DNA from: Isoetes taiwanensis
Lineage: Eukaryota > Streptophyta > Lycopodiopsida > Isoetales > Isoetaceae
Assembly (NCBI GenBank): GCA_021234155.1
Contig: JAJEKV010000034.1
Coordinates: forward strand, 2,110,001-2,174,000
Direction of reading: 5' to 3'
Length of the DNA: 64,000 nucleotides
Every line of letters starts with the position of its first letter. The first letter of the stretch is position 1. The notes under the pieces are model-generated. The model did not search any database. It saw only the letters and a list, made by a program, of their open reading frames with translations, and was not told the DNA's origin. Shown one piece after another: positions 58,574-64,000 of this stretch. The position numbers and the translations under genes were made by a program.

Positions 58574-58587
58574 GTGGGCCCATAACC
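58574..58587 (-). promoter_or_regulatory. Primer-binding site complementary to the initiator tRNA-Met anticodon arm
   Basis: The plus strand reads GTGGGCCCATAACC next to the 5' LTR. As I recall it, this equals the anticodon stem-loop of plant initiator tRNA-Met (GTGGGCCCATAACCCAC). The usual copia site in plants pairs with the 3' end of that tRNA (TGGTATCAGAGC). Priming by a tRNA half-molecule is known from Drosophila copia and yeast Ty5. Confidence 0.75.
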
Positions 58588-58845
58588 TGTTGATGGAAAC
58601 AAAGTAACGAGAAGAAAGAGGAGACAAGATGCGAGACACAGAATGGCGCACAAGCTTTCTTCGAATAGAACTGATGTTGAATGCATGGATACAACTGCTA
58701 TATATAGCAAAAAGGCTACTCTAAATATGATGACAACTCCTAAATATGATGACTTCGTTGTGATCTTAATATCCAACGTTCTAATCTTAACTTCCTAATG
58801 AGTTCAGTCTGACACTGACACTATTTGTCTTTTTGACATGCAACA
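58588..58845 (-). promoter_or_regulatory. Copia 5' LTR (right), promoter
   Basis: Identical by eye to the left LTR. In the minus direction it drives the element; the TATATATAG box is in its middle. The PBS lies directly inside it. Confidence 0.95.
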
Positions 58846-58850
58846 CTTTA

Positions 58851-58910
58851 CAGCGCAGAATGCCCCTCCTCATGGCAATTACCTAAGTACGTAAATACCA
58901 TCGATTTGTT
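58851..58910. repeat. Right arm of the inverted repeat split by copia
   Basis: Mirrors 53,916-53,963 (see that entry); CAATTACCTAAGTACGTAAA and TCGATTTGTT pair with the left arm with small gaps. Confidence 0.55.
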
Positions 58911-60130
58911 TGCTGCCCGGTTGCTGGATTATCGAAAGGGTTTGTATATGGAAGCTATTTCTATCTGAAGCCATGGCAACACAAACGAAATTCCTCCTTA
59001 CACTAACCCAATCGGGGCCATTTCTGTGACTGTACCGGTGTAATCCAGACAGCCTAATCCAAACAGTGGCCTCCTGCTACGTTTTCTTAGGTTTTGCATC
59101 TCAATGAATTAGGTGAAAATCAAAAGCTCATTTTTGGATGCTTTGGAGCTATGATGTTCCTACTGTGCTCCATCTACCTATGTTGCTTGTGTTCAAATTA
59201 ATGTTGCTTAGGCTTGTGTATAATGCATCCTGCAGAGGCAATAGGACTGCTCCAGTTTTTTTCAATGCGTTCATTTTATATAATTCTTGAACCACATTTG
59301 TTTGAGATATTCAGATGAATGAAACAGCTTGCAAACCCCAAGATGTTCCAAGAGCCAGAATGCTTCCTGTACCATCGAGCGAAATCTACTGCTCTGCAAT
59401 GGAAGCTCTGCCCGTTTAACAGACTGCGTTGAAAAACTATCTGATTTGTTTACCCAGGTTTCGAAATTTATTTGAAATTTCAGGGATTGTGTTGAGAAAT
59501 CCATAGGGCCGCCAGATGAAATCCCTTTTTTTCTTTGTATGGGAAATTCTGTTGAGTTAATTATGATGAGCCCTAGCTGCATACCGGTGGCCTAGGCCGC
59601 AACTCAAAGTCCACGTGGCCTTTTTTGGCGTCCACTTGGATTCTCTGTGGGTTTTTTGTGGTGCCACCTGGACCTTTGATGGTCTTCTCTAGTTTGACCA
59701 CCAACATAGACTATGTCAAATATTTCATCAGTAAAAACTCTGTACCAGGAGATTGTCAAGAAACAAAGAGGTATAACGCTTGCTTTGCCAATGGGCAGTT
59801 AAAATTCATAGATGAAATCCAATTAGGTATATATATAAAACTTGCTTTGCCTCTGGCAGTTAAAATTCATGGTATGAAACCCAATCAGGTATATTAACAT
59901 ACGTGTGTTTATATACCATGTCTGTAAGATTTCAACAACACTGTTTACTTTTAGAAACAAGAGCTGGATTTGATTGAAAACTTCTGTACAGAATGACTCT
60001 GTCTCATTGGAGTTGTTTCACCTTCCGAAACGGCATGGTTTGAAATATTACATTTTGTACAAGATATGGTGGTAGAGAGTAATTTACAACAAATAATATG
60101 CACACACTGGAGCTTTGTGTTGAGGACGAA
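58911..60130. other. Intergenic, with one tandem duplication
   Basis: No gene recognised. At 59,779-59,894 a 62-bp unit (CTTGCTTTGCC...GGCAGTTAAAATTCAT...CAATYAGGTATAT) is present twice. The right end is probably the 3' UTR of the F-box gene. Confidence 0.55.
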
Positions 60131-60132
60131 AA

Positions 60133-61779
60133 TTATCGCTGAGAATGCATGTCTCGAGCAATCCAAGCGCTATTTCGAAAATCAGCTGATATTTGAATGC
60201 GCAGAATTTCATTCACTGTCCCTCTCTCCATCAGCTTGAATAAACGCTGGTGCTGGGGTTTAATAATTTCACACAAAGATAAAATCTTCACATGCATCTC
60301 ATCTTGTCTACGAAAACCATTTGCCCATCCCCCAAATGTCCACCATCTTATGCAGACAGGCCTGTCTAGTATTTTCCCTTTAATAAGTGCTTCTCTTGCA
60401 ACCTCCACCTATAAAAAAAAAAGCTTAAAGAAAAAAAAAAATCCTACTATTTGTTCTCTAAAGCCCATTGGCAAAACAGCGTATAATTAACAGATAAATT
60501 ATTTGTTTTCAGGTGAGGATAATAGTGTTTATTAGTTCAATTTGGTGCAAGAATGTTGATTATATATACCTCTGCATATACCATGTCCTTGACACCGAAT
60601 GAAGAATGAAACGACAGTAGCATATGATATGAGAATCAACATTCCCATTCATAAAACAAAATGGACAAGCATAAAATGGAATTTTGAAAATCTGAATGTT
60701 ACAAGTATAGGTATCATTACCTCCACTTTTTCATTAATTGCTATTAGAAGGCATACATTCCACATTCACAAACTACAAGGATCATTTAACCGTGACAGAA
60801 AGCAGCCAACAACTTGTTCAGCCAAGAAAAAAACTTACTTGAGTGTTGAGGTTAAGCATGCAATAATGTAGAGCGAGAAGGTTCACAAGCACGCTATGAA
60901 TTGGTAGAAACAGGTTGATGACAACATCTTGGACTCCTACTTCAGTTTTACGAAGCAGCACCATAGCCTTTTTATAATCTGCTACTTCAACAGATTCTTG
61001 CTGAAGACACATTCTCATTGACTCAATAACAGCACGGGCTCTGCTGGCCATTTCAAAGTGAAGATGGATATACGCAGCTTGCCATAACTGCAACTCAAGC
61101 AGGGCAACTGGTGTAAGAACAATATGAACTTTGTGGAACATAATAAAAGCATGTACGAGTACTTTCTCATAAAGGGGTACATATGGTATTTTGGATTGGT
61201 CAGATATTATTGCCCAGAAGAATAGAAAAATGATGGCATAGTGATAATTTGCAGCTGCTATGACAAACAGCTTACAAGGATAATCAAGTAATATAAGATC
61301 ATGGCTGACTCAGAACATTATGCAAACTATCCAGAGGTTGAGACGTCAGAGAGTACACCAACTGAATTGACATTCTGTAACCGGATAGAAGAATCTTACA
61401 AACCTTATGCTTGGACAGGGATGTTAATCCAATTTCCTGACACGGGAGATCTTCATCCGTACATCTCCCCCTAATAATACCAGACGGTTGAAAAACTGTA
61501 GGCCATCTGAGCTTAAATAGGCGTGACCAAATTTGGTCGGAAGAGCAGAATTTAAACCAAAACCGAGAGCAAGAAGCTAATGCACAAATATCTCTTGCCT
61601 GCACAGTCAAAAGGGTAAAAAAACGGAAAAGAATGCATCGGTTTCCACCATAATCCACAAACAATTACTTAAAATGAGGGTAGTATAGAAACCTCGAGCA
61701 ATAGGGTAATTCGAAGCAGCAGATCATATGGCAGGTTAGGTCCGTTCAAGCTCCAATCTTCTTCATTTGGGGCAGCCAT
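60133..61779 (-). CDS. F-box protein gene (four exons, 268 aa)
   Basis: Minus strand exons: 61,693-61,779, 61,404-61,598, 60,839-61,087 and 60,133-60,408, all in phase 0 with GT..AG borders. I chose ATG 61,779 because it opens MAAPNEEDWSLNGPNLPYDL. The F-box spans about residues 15-62 across the first splice: LPYDLLLRITLLLE, then ARDICALASCSRFWFKFCSS and QIWSRLFKLRWP. This domain binds SKP1 in SCF ubiquitin ligases. The remaining 200 residues are helical, with no kelch, LRR or other repeat that I can see (YIHLHFEMASRARAVIESM; RWWTFGGWANGFRRQDEMHV), so the substrate is unknown. It is head-to-head with the NDPK gene; ATGs 147 bp apart. The exon 2 end and exon 3 start are my best reading. Confidence 0.85.
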
Positions 61780-61926
61780 GGTGGAAGCATATTAATCATA
61801 GCATGCATACTGTCTAAGATAATAACTCATATATAAAGCGTCTGTGGCCCATATCTCAATACAAGGTTCTCATTCTCAAAAAGTTGCGCTTTCAAGTGGC
61901 ACTTGGTCGCGACTCGCCGGCCGGCT
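61780..61926. promoter_or_regulatory. Probable bidirectional promoter between F-box and NDPK genes
   Basis: Only 147 bp separate the two start codons, so both leaders and core promoters must lie here or overlap the genes. CATATATAAAG at about 61,828-61,838 is a TATA-box candidate for the plus-strand NDPK gene (about 90 bp before its ATG). On the minus side TTAGACAGTATGCATGCTAT carries no clear TATA box. Confidence 0.6.
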
Positions 61927-64000
61927 ATGCTTGCCACGAATATGAGTTTCGTCATCTTCGCTGTCTTCTTCGCCTTGCCAACGCTAATTGGTATGTAGCA
62001 TTTTCCTGTTTTACTATGCGGTTTGGACGCCCCTTCATTTCACCCTGAGAGTAAGGAAACCCACTTACCTTAGAGCGAATCTGTTCATTTTATATTGCAA
62101 CTGCTCACATCCCTTCAGCAACTGCATAGAAATTTCTGTTATTCCCTATTGCATCTAACCTGCAGAAGCGCAAATCCTGTGATACCTCACATCTGCCCTC
62201 ATTTTCCCTGTCCTATCTTCTGAAAGACGTATGGCTTACATGTGCACTAGAAGTTTACCTCATGCTTTAGAATTCTAACTTGGGAAATTATTCTCCCTGT
62301 GTCTTCTGAAAGATGTGAGACTTATATGTGCATTAGAAATTTACCTGCAAAGTTTTAACTTGGGATTTACTGCAGATGCTGGTGAGTTACAACGGACATT
62401 TGCTATGATCAAACCAGACTGTGTGGCAGCTAACCACACAGCGAGCATTAAAAGTATAATTTACAAATCAGGTTTTACGATTGTTGAGGAAAAGGAAATT
62501 TACCTTGCCAAAGCTGAAGCGAGCAAATTTTATGCTGAGCATTCACAGCGAGATTTCTTTATGGACCTTGTCGATTTTATGATCAGGTTCTATCACTTTA
62601 TTCTTGACAAGCAAATTCTGTTCACTGGTTGGATGTTATAAAGAAGTGAACGTATGAAAATAATAATCAAAGTGCTGCACAACTGTTGCATCAACCATTC
62701 AATACGTAAAAAATAACAGATTTTCAGTTCTTGCTGCGTTAAAAACAATGGCATCAATTGTTGCACCTCACTGTCATCATTATTCAGCTAGAAATAGTAG
62801 CTTGGGCCTGCAACAATTACGTCTCAACATCATTGAAGGGTTTATGGTATTACGTCTCAATTTTTCATGCTCTTACAATGGCCTCTCCTTTCAACAACTT
62901 GCCTTGGGTTTGCAGCTCGTGCTTCTCGTTTTCTTATTAATGCTGGTTTTGTGGCATATACTAACAATGACAGAATAATGGCTTTGCAGCCTTTGCACTG
63001 CAGGATTTCAGGAGACTTAGCCTGGTTTTAGTTGCTGCAAATATGCGTTAAGACTAAATTAATTGTAGGTCAGTAGCAAGGGTTAGAAGCATGAAATTTT
63101 GGGTTGAGGTATTTGTTGCCAATTTCAAGGTTCAGAAGTGGCTTCATTGTTTTTACTTTGTGGTTTAGGGCATGCATTTTGACTATCACACTTAGAGAAG
63201 CGATTTCAGAAAACTTGATTTAGAGATACAATTACCTCTTTGAGTGCTGTATGTGGATAATGTGTTTAACTTATAATTTTCTTTTTCCAAGTGGTCCAGT
63301 TTTTGCAATGGTACTTGAGATGCCTAATGCCGTGACTGAATGGCGAGCGTTGATTGGCCCTACTGATTCCAGAAAAGCAAGATATGAACAACAAGCAAGG
63401 TATGTGTGTTATGTTGCCCAGTTGTCTCCATCTATATTGACCTTTATAAGTAGGAAGACACCTTAGAGTAAGGAATTTTTAGAAGTACATTGGCATATGC
63501 CTTGCAGTAACAGTCTGCAAGTTTCAATTTTCTGCATTTAAAGAAATTGCATGACCTTTCTACTACTTAATCAGTCATAAGTCAGACAAAAGCTCATTAA
63601 TTGGGAACTAAATTGCAGTTCTTAGAAAAACAAGCCTTCGAAATTCTTGTCTTATTCTTGATGGGACTTTCCTCTTAATATTGCAAATATGATCAATATG
63701 AAGACAGGAATTAGAGAACACAAATGGCCTTTTATTCATTGCAAGTAAAGGCCAGCAAACTTTATGTTTAACCAATTGCTGTTAAATTTCATCGATTAGA
63801 TATTGGTTATTTGAACTTGTTATTGTCACGTTGAGAAGTTAGTGCAAGTTATTTCAACTGCAGTGTATTAGCAAGGGGAATAATCTGGTTTGATCTTTAG
63901 TATCAGGGCTAAGTTTGGGTTGGACAATCAAAGAAACTGTGTCCATGGGTCTGATTCTTATCAAGCTGCAATTCGTGAAATATCTTTCTTTTTTGGAGGA
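61927..64000 (+). CDS. Nucleoside diphosphate kinase, NDPK5-like, secretory signal (runs off the window)
   Basis: Plus strand exons: 61,927-61,990, 62,376-62,586, 63,292-63,399 and 63,901 to beyond 64,000, all with GT..AG borders. The first exon encodes a hydrophobic signal-type start (MLATNMSFVIFAVFFALPTL). The NDPK domain follows: RTFAMIKPDCV (Lys34), YAEHSQRDFF, ISGPVFAMVLE, WRALIGPTD, SIRAKFG (Arg130), and NCVHGSDS with the phosphate-accepting His at about residue 143. NDPKs pass the terminal phosphate between NTPs and NDPs. The insertion-containing GPTD region and the signal resemble the plant group that includes Arabidopsis At1g17410. The usual KPDG is KPDC here. 161 residues are visible; the C-terminus is outside. 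Catalytic residues are kept, so it is probably functional. Confidence 0.93.
62217..62375 (+). repeat. Imperfect tandem duplication in NDPK intron 1
   Basis: An 86-bp unit starting CTTCTGAAAGAC (62,217) is repeated from CTTCTGAAAGAT (62,303) up to the splice acceptor at 62,375. Only the second unit carries the TGCAG acceptor used by exon 2. Confidence 0.8.

Larger units (their letters stand above)
53989..58845 (-). mobile_element. Ty1/copia LTR retrotransposon, 4,857 bp, very young
   Basis: Two 258-bp LTRs (53,989-54,246 and 58,588-58,845), identical by eye, start TG and end CA. They are flanked by CTTTA duplications. Coding direction is minus. The primer-binding site next to the 5' LTR (58,574-58,587) pairs with the anticodon half of initiator tRNA-Met. 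A purine-rich TGAGTGGGGG precedes the 3' LTR. The gene order gag-protease-integrase-RT-RNase H is that of Ty1/copia. Pol is open for 865 codons, while gag-protease carries several frameshifts and a 17-bp duplication, so the copy is probably non-autonomous. Identical LTRs imply a recent insertion. Confidence 0.97.

Noticed and set aside
1-64000. CRISPR arrays, operons, phage, rRNA or tRNA genes
   Set aside because: None seen. The sequence is plant nuclear; the tRNA-like match at 58,574 is only the copia primer site.

Overview
This window is nuclear DNA of a land plant. Spliced genes with GT..AG introns, a plant-type NDPK with a signal peptide, an F-box gene, an L1-type LINE and a Ty1/copia element all point that way. 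The relics resemble element families I associate with non-flowering land plants (mosses, lycophytes, ferns), so I suspect such a plant, but this is inference and no species can be named. Genes are sparse and most of the window is repeat debris.

Layout. (1) Bases 1-10,609 and 31,420-42,087 are two direct copies of one segment about 10.6 kb long. It carries, on the minus strand, a broken multi-exon gene with an FCP1/NIF (HAD) phosphatase-like domain and a coiled-coil/half-RING region, plus the 3' two thirds of an L1-type LINE. In copy 2 the LINE is complete (37,911-43,708) with a perfect 18-bp target-site duplication. In copy 1 it is cut off at 10,609. The copies share the same in-frame stops, but differ by real indels and by many small discordances that fall on CAG/CTG triplets. 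(2) The 10.6-31.4 kb spacer holds a GC-rich block, then three decayed protein-coding relics: one of a 'GHTHED' type (15.25-17.6 kb) and two of a 'SDG...GHGKG..DG' type (19.7-22.6 kb plus strand, 25.6-28.7 kb minus strand). (3) 44.4-53.0 kb is a graveyard of non-LTR elements: a short family ending in a conserved block and TTATC-like repeats, and a separate LINE pol 3' fragment. (4) At 53.3-53.65 kb lies a broken L-lactate dehydrogenase fragment. (5) At 53,989-58,845 is a very young Ty1/copia element on the minus strand, with identical 258-bp LTRs and a CTTTA target duplication, sitting inside an older inverted repeat. Its pol frame is open but gag-protease is broken. (6) The only intact host genes are at the right edge: an F-box gene (minus, 60,133-61,779) head-to-head with an NDPK5-like gene (plus, 61,927 to beyond the window end), with start codons 147 bp apart.

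Apart from the F-box/NDPK pair, which probably shares a bidirectional promoter, there is no sign of genes working together. The observations most worth following are the duplication with its CAG/CTG-biased discordance (possibly a base-calling artefact at methylated CHG sites), the paired uncharacterised transposase-like relics, the copia half-tRNA primer site, and the FCP1/RING gene.
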